Below are positions 1 through 11,917 of a DNA stretch of 64,000 nucleotides, piece after piece. A program made the position numbers and the translations under genes. The DNA is from Flectonema sp. DT1601 (Eukaryota > Euglenozoa > Diplonemea > Diplonemida > Diplonemidae). Location: positions 1,488,001 through 1,552,000 of the forward strand of contig OZ025782.1 of the NCBI GenBank assembly GCA_964019425.1, read 5' to 3'. The notes beneath the pieces are model-generated. The model made no database searches, had not been told where the DNA came from, and saw nothing but the letters and a program-made list of their open reading frames with translations. How positions within the stretch are numbered: position 1 is the first letter of the stretch; the number at the start of each line of letters is the position of its first letter.

Positions 1-546
1 TTCAGCAAATTCCTGTGAGTTTGGGATTGTCGCACTCAAAAAGACGAATTGCACTTTGTCAGGTAGAAGAATGATTGTTTCTTCCCATGCGACTCCTCTT
101 ATCTTATCACGCATATAGTGAACTTCATCAAAAATAACACATCCAACTTCACGAAGCATTTCTGATCCACGGTAAAGCATCGATCTTAAGATTTCAGTCG
201 TCATCACCAAACAATCAGATTCAGGTTTCATGGTAACATCTCCAGTCATAAGTCCAACGCTATCAAATCTCTCTGACAGTTCTCTATATTTCTGATTACT
301 AAGAGCCTTAATTGGTGATGTATAGATGACCCTCTGCTTTGCTTTCAGTGCCATAGCAATAGCATAAATAGCGACTGTTGTTTTACCAGCGGATGTATGC
401 GCTGCTACTAAGACGCTGTCTCCGTCTTCGAGAGCGTCGACAGATTCTCTTTGAAAGACGTCGAGCTCATAAGGAAACGTGATTGCTGGTTCGTAAGTCT
501 TCGCCCGCTTGACTGGACCTTCATCTTCAGAGGGTTGCTTAGACAT
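1..546 (-). CDS. MTR4: Mtr4/Ski2-type exosome RNA helicase, N-terminal part
   Basis: This is the 5' end of an Mtr4/SKIV2L2 DExH helicase, the ATPase that feeds RNA into the nuclear exosome; the gene runs off the left edge after 182 codons. The product starts [16 protein letters not shown], a short basic lead, then goes straight into the family's PFELD-type entry motif (seen as FPYELDVFQ). It has Walker A AHTSAGKT at about residues 47-54, motif Ia [13 protein letters not shown], the DEVH box after GCVIF, and motif [11 protein letters not shown]. The N-terminal lead is much shorter than in the yeast or human proteins. ATG at 546 follows an AG (CCTAAG) within 20 bases, a possible trans-splice acceptor. 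Mtr4 rather than Ski2 is preferred because the DEVHYMRD and IPNSQEFAE stretches are typical of it; the C-terminal arch that would settle this is outside the window. Confidence 0.93.
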   Translation of the reverse strand, partial: MSKQPSEDEGPVKRAKTYEPAITFPYELDVFQRESVDALEDGDSVLVAAHTSAGKTTVAIYAIAMALKAKQRVIYTSPIKALSNQKYRELSERFDSVGLMTGDVTMKPESDCLVMTTEILRSMLYRGSEMLREVGCVIFDEVHYMRDKIRGVAWEETIILLPDKVQFVFLSATIPNSQEFAE

Positions 547-796
547 GGGGAATGCCTCTTAGGAAAAATGAAATTAAAAATAAATTCAGTAAAAAAAAAT
601 AAATAAATTAAAGGCTAAGACCATCATCAGCATATAAAATAACATTTTTTAGTTTTGTGATTTTGGTTGAAAAGTAAAAGTTTTTTATTTTTTTAAATAC
701 TTCAAAGAACTAAAATTGCAACAAAAACAAAACAATGGCTAAAACACTAAATAATTTTTTTTTTTTGGCCAATGCTGAGTAACACTGAAGGCGATT

Positions 797-3314
797 CTAC
801 AACACCTGTTTTTTTTTTTTTTTTTTTTTTTTTATTATTTAAAATAAGAAGAACAGTACACCATTATTATAACACATACCTGGAAGTTTTCTCTAAATCG
901 CGATCTAAATTTAAACCAGTCAGGTGTGAGAACACCACCGACTGCAACAGCACCTTTCTCACCCTTACGGAGGACGAACTGTTATTTGTTGTTACACATT
1001 TTTGATTAGAAATAATATGGAAAAATAAGATTTGAATGCGTACCTTGTCATCACAGACCAACGACCCCTTTTTAAACCCAGATTGCCAACCATTTCCTCG
1101 AAGTTGAGAAGAAAACTTTCTCAGAGTTAACTCTCCTACATATGTAGCAGATTGTCCCTGTTGATCTTTAACAGGCATTAAAACTGGGTATTTTCCCTTC
1201 GTGGAGTCTACAGAACGGCGTTTGATAGGAGGTTGATCTGTGTCGTCTTGCACACCTTCCGAGATAATTCCTTCAACGTAAGCAGCTTTGTATTCACCGC
1301 AGTCAACAAGTCTGATTGCTGACATTAATGTGTCAGCTAGCTTTACTCTTGTGATTGTTATGTTTGAAGTAATGTCAACACGTTCTCCTCTCTTTGGAGA
1401 GAATACAGATTTTACAGTACACTCCTTGCGAACATACTCAGTGAGGTCATCAGTTAAGTCTGTTGGGGAGTTCACGACGACAAGTTTTTGTGTATGAGCA
1501 CACTTTGATTTAATTACGTGTTTTAATGTATTAGCATCTGCTAAACCTTCGAATGGGAAGTACATGATCTTACAGCGGAGTTGAATAGCAACGGATTGCT
1601 TCTCATATTTCTTAGGAATTGGAAGCTCATCGACAGTCTTTGGTCTGGCTGATTCTTGAGCTTCCCATTCTCGTACACGTCTGTCACGTTCTTCATCACG
1701 AACTAAGTCTCTGAGAACTGCCGTCGCAACGTCATCATTTTGATGTAATTTTGAAAGGATGTCGAAGTTGACAGTTTCACCGTATTCGTCCTTTTCACAT
1801 CCGTCATCTCCATCGATAAAAGGAAACATGAGATGCGCTGATTTATATGTCACGGAATCAGGTAAAAACAAACCAGGTGTTGCTTCTATAGGAGCGAATA
1901 ATGCTTTCTCCTGGTCAGGGTTTGAGTCATCATCGGAACTTTCATCGTCGTCACCATCTTTGATTTCACGGACTCGTTGACGAGCACGTTGGGCTTCAGC
2001 GACTGCACTTTCTTCATCGAGGCGTTTTTGTTCTCTTTCTCTCCATGAACGCATTTCCTCTGCTGGTAGAGGGACTTGACGCCATACGTTTACTAACATT
2101 GTTTGCCCTGATTGGTCTTGTCCTAAGTGGTCCTCAAGGATTCTTCTAGCTACACTGTCTTCAGTAGAATCATCAAAAATCATAATTAAATTTTCTTTCT
2201 CTTCACCCCATTGAAGCATTAAGTCTAAACTATATCCCAAATCCATTGAAGCTGGTGTTGCAAATATTACTTTCTTTCCTGGGATGTCATCAAGCTCTGA
2301 TCTGTTTCTACAAAATCTCATAATCCCTCGTTGTATAAAACTCATTTGATTAATTCCACGAGTTTCGAATATATGTTTTATCTTTTCAGACATGTATTCA
2401 AGACCCTGTTCTGCCATTGCAACCGTACATTCTCCATATTCACATAGAAATACGACGCTGTAAGGAGAACGATCTTCACCGTATGTATCGTACCAGTGAC
2501 CCTCAAGGATAAGGGCAAGTTCAAGAATCTTACCTGTTGCGTCGCAGGGTATCAAAACGTTTCCATCCTTACGAAGCGTATCCATTACAGTTTTCACGAT
2601 ATCATCGTCCCTGTTAGGTGCTATTGGTCTTACATCTAACGACTTCGCGCTTGTTATGCAAACCGCACTTTTATGCAATGCCGTAAGGTCTGCAGGAGGT
2701 AAATGCCTATCTGCTTTATGGTTAAAAAACGGAGCATAAGAAACATCATCTGAATCTTTAACAATATGCCAAATGCATCCACCGAGAAGATGACCAGCAG
2801 AGGCTGGTGATATGAAAACATCTCCGGTATCGTCAAGTGATGTCTTTTGAAGAATTACGGTAGTTTTTGGTGTGATCCGATGCATTTCATAAAACTTTAA
2901 AGTCGTCATCAGCTGGGCAGCAGCGTCAATACTCTCACTACTGTACGGAGCTTTCCCATTACGTTCTAGTGCATAATTCTGTATGTCGTAAAGGGTAACG
3001 TGTCCCATTGATTTTACCGGTTGAGTACAATACACCGGACATGCTAGTCCAGTATGTTCAACGAGATATGGCAAAGCTCCAATTTGTGCAAAATTCGAAC
3101 CAGATAAAAGCACGCAATCAATTTGTGTTTCTTTTACTACTCTTACCATTTCAGAGATGTCTGCAACGTCCATGGTATCTCTCCAACCACAATCCAGAAG
3201 TATGGTAAAACCTTTTTCGGTATCACTTTTTCCTAACTCCAACAAATAAGATAACGGCTCATCACCATGAACCCCGTTTATAGGAGTGAAGTAACTCCCA
3301 ACTTTGGAGCTCAT
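797..3314 (-). CDS. CPSF2: CPSF2/CPSF100, cleavage and polyadenylation factor (3 exons)
   Basis: This is the catalytically dead metallo-beta-lactamase/beta-CASP subunit of the mRNA 3'-end cleavage complex, partner of CPSF73. Exons are 1044-3314, 880-978 and 797-805, giving about 792 residues, close to the human length. The N-terminus has LLDCGW and, where an active enzyme carries HxHxDH, SGSNFAQIGALPYL, as in CPSF100. The beta-CASP and C-terminal regions follow, with an acidic Asp/Ser insert near residue 460. Intron 1 (979-1043) has donor GTACGC and acceptor AATAACAG; intron 2 (806-879) has donor GTATGT and about 23 A before CAG. The last exon codes only Val-Leu-stop. If intron 2 is retained, the protein gains about 14 residues after FRENFQ instead. 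Possible trans-splice acceptors lie at 3330-3331 and 3360-3361. The identity is firm; only the 3' end is uncertain. Confidence 0.93.
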
Positions 3315-3362
3315 CTTGTTTGATGATCTCTGTGATAGAATGACGAAGTTATGGCTTACCTA

Positions 3363-4390
3363 AAAAAGGGAAAAAAAGGAAGAAAAAAAACAAGTTCGCT
3401 GCTGACATAAACAATCCACGACACCTACAGATACTGAATTTTTTTTCGGACGAGAAGAGGAAGACAGTTCTTGATCGCTTGTTTTTTTTATTTTTTTTTT
3501 TGCTTTTTTTTTTTTTTTTGTTGTCATACGCTACTTCTGCGTCCTTTTTTTTTTTTTTTTTTTTTTTTTTTTCTATTCCTCAATTTTTGTATTCTATTCT
3601 GTGATTGAGTAACTATTTTATTTTTTTATTTTTTTATTTTTTTTGATACGGTTTCGTTCTTCAAAAGTCGTTTTTCATTTTTATTTTATTCATATTTTTT
3701 TTTTTTTCCCGGTGAACGTTGTATGCCCGCCCTTCCTTCAACTTCTACCAAAAGTGGCTATCGTTGTAGTTTTACCGCTATTTTTTGCCCTATGAAAAGT
3801 ATGTACCTAAGAAAAATCATAATTTTTAATAGTGCAAGAAGGAAGGGGAAGAAAGGGAGAAGAAGAAACAGGAGAAGAAAAAAAAAAAGACGCACGGCGA
3901 AAGTAGGAAGAAACTGTACTACTTCTTGAAGGTCAGTAACAACAGGGGTGGATGAGGGAAAAAAAAAACCAACTCCGATATTTTTTTCCGCTTTAAAACG
4001 GGAACATTAATAAAGCAAACCAGGTTGTTCGTAACAAAGGAAAAAAGCATTCCGAGGTCGATCGTTGAGATCAAAAAACAACTCAAGAGGTAGAACAACT
4101 AACACATGCAACATTTAGCACGTATTTTCAGAAAGAACAAATCGGGTAGTAACAACTTACGGGAAATGGTTACTTTTGAGGATGGTGTGGGAAAGAAAAC
4201 AATAGTTTTAAATAAAACTCATAAATTTGGGAAAATTCGCAGACTAAAATAATTCTATTACTTTAGTCCAAGAGGAGTTTTATTTTTATAAGATCATATC
4301 ACTGCATCTAATTAAGAATGTCAGGTTGCCTTGAGTGCTATCCTACCAAGTGAGGCAGCGCTTCAAGGGGAGGAATTAAATATTTTGTAC
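3363..4390. other. Intergenic stretch, poly(T)-rich
   Basis: I see no gene here. The left half holds many T runs (for example 3548-3571) and the right half is ordinary AT-rich sequence. On the minus strand it carries the 3' flank of the methyltransferase gene and the pyrimidine-rich leader of CPSF2. A GTAAGT donor-like site at about 4156 on the minus strand could pair with the acceptor at 3360 as a leader intron, but nothing else supports that. Confidence 0.6.
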
Positions 4391-5722
4391 TTAAAGGTTC
4401 TCACCAACCTTTCCACACCATCTGTCTCTTGGGAAGTCGTACTTGTTTTTGTGAAGAGCGATTTGGTAGCATGTGGCGGTTCCCTGTCCAGCAGCAACAA
4501 CTGACCAAGCGAGGAAGATTTCCCACATTTTGAAAAGACGGCTTCCGTATTTTGGTTCCATAGTCTCCTGGTTTGACATCCAGTTGAGGTACCACTTGTG
4601 AAGAGTGTGGGAGTAGTGTCTTCCAATTGTCTCAACAGAGTGTACTTCAAATCCAGCGAACTCCGCCTGTTCAATGTACCAGTTCAATGGAGTAGACGCA
4701 TCAGCACCAGGGAAGATGTACTTTGACATGAATAGACCCCAAGCAATATCTTGCCAGTTAGATCCTTGACGAAGACCTGCTACCTGCATTAAGAAGATAC
4801 CATCATCATCCATTAGATTCTTAACACCATTAAGGTACAATTGAAAGTTCTGAAGACCAACGTGCTCAGCCATTTCGATGGATGCAATTTTATCGAACTT
4901 GCGGTCCTTTGGAATGTCACGGTAGTCCTGACAGAGGATTTCAACATCCTTTGTGAGTCCCTGCTGTTCATTCTGCTCATTGCACCAGGCGGCTCCCTCT
5001 TCTGAAAGAGTTACTCCTGAGGATTTAGCACCGAACTTCTTAGCTGCGTGACGAGCCAGAGTTCCCCAACCACATCCGATGTCGAGGAATGTCTCACCCT
5101 TCTTTAGCTGAATCTTCTCACAGATCAAGTCCATCTTGTTTTCTTGGGCCTGCTCTAAACTCTGGTCCAATCCTCTGAATACACCTGAAGTGTATACCAT
5201 GGAAGGTCCTAAGAATGCCGCAAAGAAGTCGTTTCCACGGTCATAATGGTCGGCGATTTCTCTCTTCGTCGCTGACTTTCCCTTAAATGAACTGCTAATT
5301 CCAGGTACGAACTGCGCAAGAAGCCAACGGATCTGTCTGAAGGTGGTCTTGTAGTTTAGAAACTCATTTCTGTGGTTGAAGAGGACTTCATAGCAGTCAC
5401 CCTTCAGGTCCACCTTCCCATCAATAAAGAGCTCGTAGAACTCTGCCATTGGAATCTTTCTGTCGCAGTACCTCTTGCGAAGCTTTTCGTCTTTAAATTC
5501 GACGTACTTCTCTGTTTCTGCTGCTTGCTTTCTGTGGTATACGTAGTTCCAGAAAACGTATCCAACAGCTAATGGTGCGACAGCTCCCATATAGTCCTTC
5601 TTTGCTGCTCTGTATCCAACCCAACCAGCTGCTGATGCTAATCCCGGAATCATGGTAATCAACATAATAGGTGGATCAGTCCAGTTAGTGGACATCGACA
5701 TTCCAACCTTTACTTTCTCCAT
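4391..5722 (-). CDS. Sphingolipid C9-methyltransferase (cyclopropane-synthase superfamily)
   Basis: This is an S-adenosylmethionine-dependent methyltransferase of 443 residues closest to the fungal sphingolipid C9-methyltransferases, which add the branch methyl to the sphingoid base at the ER membrane. Two hydrophobic segments lie at about residues 18-34 and 46-62. The core has HYDRGNDFF, the FLGPSMVYTSG stretch, SAM motif I FLDIGCGWGTL at 212-222, CQDYRDIP, EMAEHVG and GLFMSKYIFPGADASTPL. The membrane lead and the PGADASTPL block favour C9-methyltransferase over bacterial cyclopropane synthase, which lacks them. The start is the ATG at 5722 (A at -3), just downstream of the acceptor ATCACCAG at 5749-5750; the frame extends upstream but with no better ATG. 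Many codons end in C or G, suggesting strong expression. Substrate is inferred from homology only. Confidence 0.86.
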   Translation of the reverse strand: MEKVKVGMSMSTNWTDPPIMLITMIPGLASAAGWVGYRAAKKDYMGAVAPLAVGYVFWNYVYHRKQAAETEKYVEFKDEKLRKRYCDRKIPMAEFYELFIDGKVDLKGDCYEVLFNHRNEFLNYKTTFRQIRWLLAQFVPGISSSFKGKSATKREIADHYDRGNDFFAAFLGPSMVYTSGVFRGLDQSLEQAQENKMDLICEKIQLKKGETFLDIGCGWGTLARHAAKKFGAKSSGVTLSEEGAAWCNEQNEQQGLTKDVEILCQDYRDIPKDRKFDKIASIEMAEHVGLQNFQLYLNGVKNLMDDDGIFLMQVAGLRQGSNWQDIAWGLFMSKYIFPGADASTPLNWYIEQAEFAGFEVHSVETIGRHYSHTLHKWYLNWMSNQETMEPKYGSRLFKMWEIFLAWSVVAAGQGTATCYQIALHKNKYDFPRDRWCGKVGENL

Positions 5723-5748
5723 TTTGTTTAGATTTGTTAAATGAGGTA

Positions 5749-5750
5749 CT
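5749..5750 (-). other. Probable trans-splice acceptor, methyltransferase gene
   Basis: On the minus strand the AG of TTCATCACCAG lies 26 bases before the ATG. It is the nearest good acceptor and would give a short leader. Confidence 0.5.
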
Positions 5751-5791
5751 GGTGATGAATGATATTTATTAACTACGTTGAGATTGTTGGT

Positions 5792-5836
5792 GGGGAGTAA
5801 CTTGATACTATGATTAAGTATAAAGCAACTCGAAAC
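5792..5836. repeat. Short dispersed repeat R4, copy a
   Basis: About 45 bp sharing GAGTAACTTGATACT, ATTAA and AAAGCAACT-GAAAC with two copies at 61.2-61.4 kb. It lies 40-90 bases upstream of the methyltransferase acceptor, so it could be regulatory or a small mobile fragment. Confidence 0.6.
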
Positions 5837-8027
5837 GAGCATATGAAAAGAGACCAACAAACTGTTGTGTTACTACTGAAGTGGGGGAAACTATTGAAGT
5901 AAATGCGCAATAACTATAAATTATATAATTCACACAAACGCAACGGTACGATTCCACCTCAAGAATTCAGATTGGGGGGGCAGAGGCAGGGGATACAAGC
6001 TGTCGATAAAGCGCTTTTTTTTTTTTTTTTTTTTTCTCGAATTTTTGGCAATAAAAACCTTTCCGGCAAGAATTACCCAAATTTCCATCATAACCTCTAA
6101 AAATGTGATTCCAAAAACCTGATCTTGGCTGATTTGGACAAAGGAATGAAAAAACTCAAAGCGGGGATCGTGTGGTACCTGGGGTCCACACGGTCCACAC
6201 TTTTTGAAATTTTCAAAGACTTGTTTAAGTGCCGAAGAACTGTTTCTTTGGATCGCAATCCCTATTTTTGAGGTATGTGTTGTAGTTTTTGGCTGCCCAA
6301 AGACATTGTTCTCCGAAAATATCCGAAGTGCCCAAAATCTCCGTAAAATCGATGCATGTAACCCCTCCTCCAAGGGGTAGAGGGGATGAGATGGGCACAG
6401 AGAAACGGTTCGCACAAATCTCAATTTCTGTTACGCTAAAAAGTAATGAACCAATACAACAGCTAATCGTGGTATGATTAATATCTTTGAATAAACCTTT
6501 GATCAATACTAGTTATTATTTCAGTGTACAAGACATCTGAAATAATGCATGTAATTGAGTTAAAGAAATGTAAGGGAACAGACAGACAGATGTCAAGAAA
6601 AATAAAAAGAAATAGTTGGCTACGACTACAACAACAACAATGCTAAGGCGAACACATACTCTAAAGGCTTCAGTCAATTAGTAGCACATCAAGGTTGCCG
6701 CGGATGCTGGGACATCATGAGGGAGGCAGGGATACTGTCGCAAACAAATAATCAAACGACCCGGATGAAGAAACAAAAAAAAAAAGATTTTCAACAAAAA
6801 GGTCAATCAAGCAATTTATAGGCCTTGGGACGCCAGATCAGCAGAGTTATTCTTTTTTTTCGTCTTCATCCATCTTCGTCCTGAAATAGTCGAAAGTGAT
6901 CTGCAGATTTCACGAAAGGACAGATTTTGATAGCACTCAAATACAGGACTTTAATCCAGAAATGTGTTCTGCTAAAAAGCTTGAAGTTTTATTTTTTTTT
7001 ATCATAGCAGTCTTGTTGAAAAATGGGAAAAACAAATACTCAGCAGACATTGCAACCGTGTACACGAAAGGAAAGGAAAAAAAAAAAAAAAAAAAAAAGA
7101 GTGTGGTGAAAAGTGACCATAAAAAACAAACAAGTAGATAGTTTCGCGAACTTATCTTAAGGGGACATTTCAAAAAAAAAAACTTTAAAAAAAAGTCACA
7201 AACAGTCACGATATGACCAGAGAGCTATAAAAAGCACCCAGGGAGGTAAGCTTGGTGAACACTTGTAAGAAACAAGCATTTGCAACCACTACGCTTAATA
7301 CTTTCACCTACGAGGTTTGGGCTGGGGCACAGCAAAAAACATTGCTTCCGATAGGGGCGGGGGAAAATTTATGAAAAACATAAATATACGCGCTATACTA
7401 ATATAAAAACAATTAGTAGTTTACGACGTAGGGGTCTTAATACGATCCGAAAAGATGGGGGGTTTGAAATGAATGTTGAATATGAAGAAACAAATATCTG
7501 TATTGCACCAGAGTTAACTAAAATAAAACGTTAACCGTGATACAGTAGTACTAAAGGTAATGTTAGTATAGAGGACTTTACATTATAATAAACCATGTCT
7601 CTTTTTTCCGTTTTGCTTGTGCAGTACGGAATCAAATTATTCAATTTTTTAAATGGTCGTGAGAATAGGGCGGGGGGGACTTGGATAAATAAATCAAGGT
7701 TAACACGCAACAAATTAGACATGAATCATTATAACTGGATTCTGTCCACACAAAATCGCATGCTTTAAATAAACTACCAGAGAAAGAAATGCTGTCAAGT
7801 CAAATTGACCCGGGGACCACGCACTACAGGTTGAGCATCCCATGCCCTGCAGGTCGTTACAGCTTGGGGGGGGAGGGTAAGAGGCATTTCATGCTGAAAT
7901 GAAATACCAGATTACCATAAGGTCTAATTTACCTTTTCTTTTTTTTCTTTTTTTTTTTTTCTTCCCTTTTCGCCTTTTCTTTCACAGGTCTTCTGCATTT
8001 CAAGACAAACGAAGTAGGAATTTCACG
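5837..8027. other. Gene-poor stretch with a compositional island
   Basis: No gene can be supported. From about 6030 to 6450 the sequence is less A-rich than its surroundings and holds short inverted motifs such as GTGTGG with CCACAC (6160-6200); it may be a worn mobile element, but no ends were found. The rest is AT-rich with A runs at 7078-7098 and a T tract near 7930-7970. Confidence 0.4.
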
Positions 8028-8199
8028 GGTTAAAACTATTCAGATTAGCCTTATATTTCGTTGAACGCAGACAAAAAAATCCTGTTTGCACAGGGAATTA
8101 AGTCATATCGGCCATAGGAAAAGTCGGCTTTCATCTCAATGGTTTATTCTCTGACTACGTTGGTATAAAAGAAACGCAAAAAAAAAAAAAAAAAAAAAG
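8028..8199 (+). repeat. Dispersed repeat R2, copy a, with A tail
   Basis: The segment from AAAACTATTCAGATTAGCC to TTGGTATAAAAGAAA, followed by about 20 A, matches copies at 28.9 kb and 55.0 kb. The shared core is CAGATTAGCCTTATATTTCG and the AACGCAGACA that follows. All copies run into A-rich sequence on the plus strand, as a retroposed short RNA would. Read on the minus strand, this copy has no long frame. Confidence 0.6.
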
Positions 8200-9041
8200 A
8201 ATCACAAGAACAAAAAAGATACGAGTAACGTATGTTACAATCGCATGAAAAAAAGTAAAAAAAATATTTAAAAAAAAAAGGGAAAAAGCTATAATTTCAC
8301 ATAAAAGTTTGTGAAATAGTCAGATCACGACCTGAGGGTGCTGAAACACCCACATCACGCAGTCAGACGTTGTGCCACCCCTCGCTCAGATCAGCATCTC
8401 TGAAAGCAGTAGGTCATCAATGGTGCGGGAACGAAGCCTTGTCTTTAGGAGCATTTGCGCTCATGCTGCTACCTGCGTCTGACAGGAGAGGGAATGTGTC
8501 ACGACATTGTGTATTGCGATCCGACATTTCAATAACATTCGCGGTGTGGAATTAGGGGTTTGCCCAATTTAAAAAAAAAAAAAAAAAAAAATTGAAAAAA
8601 CGAGAAATTCTTGGAAAAAAAAAACACAGCAAGATGTGTGTCCCAGTTGGTGGCTATTTCTCACGGTACCGCACGACAAAACGAGAAAGAGAGGGAGCTC
8701 CGCTAATAAATTAGTCGCACTGTCTGAATACTACCAGGAAATGGAGCAAATATGATGGGGATGCGGGGACACGAAAATACATGGGGAAAAGTCAAGGAAC
8801 CCGATATGTGATCGTTTCGTTCGTTGATTTTTGCAAACAGTCAATCGATAAGTAGAATTATCAATCGTCGTGTTTTGGTTTTTAATTTACTGCGAAAAAA
8901 AAAATATGATTAAACCCAAATAACTGATACCACTCATCTTGATTTCTTTTTTCTACATTTTCCTTTTTTTTTTTTCTTTCTTTTTTTTTGAAAAAATCCT
9001 TTTTATTTTTAATTAAAAAAAGAAAAAACGAGGGGGAAAAC

Positions 9042-9072
<31 letters not shown>

Positions 9073-9508
9073 GAGAAACTATTGACTAACGTGGTGGGTC
9101 ACTCATTTGGTTTTTTTTTTTCCAAAAAAGAACAAAAAAAAAATTTGAAGAAGAAAAACACTATGCAAATGTGCAAAGCTGACTCGTTGCAAAAAAACAA
9201 CTTTTACTGTTATTAGAATGAATATAAGAAAAAAACGTTCTCGGAAACAAGAAACAAAGGCAAGAACCTAATTTTTTTTTTTCTCCAACGTTCTGAAAAA
9301 AAAAATGGAAGAAGCGGTGAACTTGGTGCGCTTATGCCGTGTCATGACTTCCCTTCTAAATTGTAAAAAATGTAATATAATTACATACTCCTTTTACAAC
9401 CTTTCAAACAGCGAAGAGAAACTAACTAGTTGACCATATAACAATAATGGAAAGAGAAAACGATTAGGGAAAGAACAGAAACATTTCAATACAGTACACT
9501 GTGTAATA

Positions 9509-9541
<33 letters not shown>

Positions 9542-11917
9542 TGATACAGGAATACCCAATACACAATTCTTCCGTTGCTATCACGCATAACACTATTGAC
9601 AGATATAAATGCCCGAGGCATTTGGTAGGTCCATCGAGGATGCAACGAAAAGCCAGGTAGATTGTAACGCTATCTATAAGCAGGCCGCTATTTCCGCACA
9701 TATCATAAAAAAAAATAAAAAAAATAAAAATACAACTTAATTCGCTCGTTTAACTCACGAAGAAAAAATTGGGGGGAGGTCCTTCACGTACAAAAAAAAA
9801 CATGTACAAGGCACATATGGGTGATACGTAATTCAAAGCAAACACTGTTTGCCAAAGCTATTTGTTCGGACTAAAAAAGTAATTTTAAAAAAAAAAAAAG
9901 AAATAATAATAACACGAATAGAAATACTCTTTTCTTAGCGAAAAGCGTTGTGATGATCAGTCGAGGGTTAGGGTACCAACAGCCGGACTAGGTAGCTTGA
10001 ACCCTCCGAAAAACACGTCTACGAAGAGTTAAGTACCCGCCCAGTAAGCTAACTGAAGAAATCACTTACAAATCAATAAGAAAAATGTCCCACGAAGAAA
10101 GGGAGAAGGAAAAAAAAGAAGAAGAAAGAAAAGTTGGGAAGTTTTTTTTTTTTTGTCGAATCAATTTTTACACTATTCGCAAAGAAGAATATTTACCAAA
10201 AAACAGATAACAGAATATTTTTTTTTTATTTTTTTATTTTTTTTTCTCCTTGTGTCCAGCTTTGTTAGCTTCGGTAATGTAAACAGCGAAAGATTCGCTA
10301 TTTACATTTTTGATGTAATTGGGGGGTGGGCAAGTTTGATAGGGGAGGGGGGACAATTGTGAAGGGGAAAAAATAGACATAATAAAAAAATAAAAAAAAC
10401 GCAAAATGGCTGAGACGACAACGGATGTTCCCTTCGTGTGTTACAGTTGCGGCGGGGGCTGCTAGCACCTATTTTCTTCCGTACCACCTCATTGAGGCAA
10501 CTTAGATGTTAACGGGCAACTATAGGACAAACCTAAACAGATAGCGAGACAAAATATCTTTAGGGAAAGTGGTGAATGGGAAAATACAAAACAGAAGATA
10601 GCCATCTGAGACAGCATCTAAAAATAAAAAGGGAGAGAGAGGCGGAGGAATCAATGTAAACAACCTAAACAAGTCAACTACAACGTAATCAAACCTAATT
10701 AGCATTGTCACCCAACTTAGTACATCTCCATACAACCAATAGAAAAAATTAACAATCAGCTAGTGGGATGTAGTAAGTTGAGTTTTTTTTTTTCTTTTTT
10801 TTTTTTCTTTATTTTTTTTAAGAAACGAAAGGATAACACACAGTGACTTCAATAGTGTCAACAGGTGTCACTACTTTCTGAAAGTATGAACATCAGTAGA
10901 TGAACATTACTTGTAAGACTGAACAACGAACCATTAAATATCAATCACAATAAGAGTTTAGATGAAATGTTTATATGTAAGAGTACTCTTATTATTCTTG
11001 ATAACCTTATTTCTAATTGTCTGAACACCACCAAGGTACTTAGCACGAACCATAGTTCCTTACGGAGTTTTTGGTTTTTTTTGAGCTGTTCACTATCAAG
11101 GTTAATATTTTAATCATATCTGCGGGGATAACAATTTGATATCTATGCAAGGCATCAAAGTTAATACGAAGAGGAGGGGGGGAAACAGTCTTCTCAATGC
11201 TGCTCAAAATGTATCAGAAAAAAGAATTTTCAACGACAGCAGGTATCCATCGAGAGGTAGAAAAGTGGCAAGAAAAACTACTATTCTTTTTTTTAAAATC
11301 CCATCGGATTCCCAACTATTTTCTTCCTTTTTTTTTTTTTTCTCCCCGACAATAAATCGCACTCATTTACAGAATGCAATGAGAGTCGGTACGTAAAAAA
11401 AAAAAAAAAACACTAAAGAACAAAAGCGGGAACCCTTTTTAACAAGGATCAACTACCTAGACTAACGTAAAGATGTAAAACATTTTAGACATACACCAGG
11501 GAAGATGAGAAATAAAGAACCAGAGGAGTATTAAATTTAATTTAAATAACTAAGCACTCCGACAAGATTAAATCAGAACACAAATTCTGTCTTTGGAATA
11601 GTGTTCCGAGAAATATGCAAGTTTCTTCGGACCTTTTTTTTAAAAAAGAAAATTTAAAAAAAAAACTGATACTACCTCACGGAGCTCAGAATGAGTTCAC
11701 AATTTGCAATTAGATGAAAAAAATGGTAACCTACGAGGAAGCTCAAAGGAAACTGAAAAAAAAAAAAAAAAAAAAGAACGTCCCGTTGTCAAAACTTTAA
11801 TTCAAGCCGTTGCATCCTGAGTAAGGCTACTCAGACCATGATAAAAAAAAAGAGAATCATTTTTTTTATTTTTTTTTATATTTTTTTGGGCTTTTGTTTT
11901 GACAAGCAGACAAACAA
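8200..11917. other. Gene-poor stretch, poly(A)/poly(T)-rich
   Basis: No gene can be supported over 3.7 kb. An island at about 8330-8560 has near-balanced base composition but only short frames. Long A or T runs lie near 8573-8590, 9048-9072, 9511-9540 and 11757-11775. Short frames containing lysine or phenylalanine runs are products of these tracts. Confidence 0.5.

Noticed and set aside
5723-5860. Upstream extension of the C9-methyltransferase frame by 46 codons
   Set aside because: It opens with TTG, contains repeat R4 and the likely leader acceptor, and adds residues not typical of the family.
8370-8555. Open frames in the balanced-composition island, including a 36-codon minus-strand frame starting MSDRNTQCRD at 8527
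   Set aside because: No AG acceptor within 50 bases upstream, no splice partner, no recognised motif.
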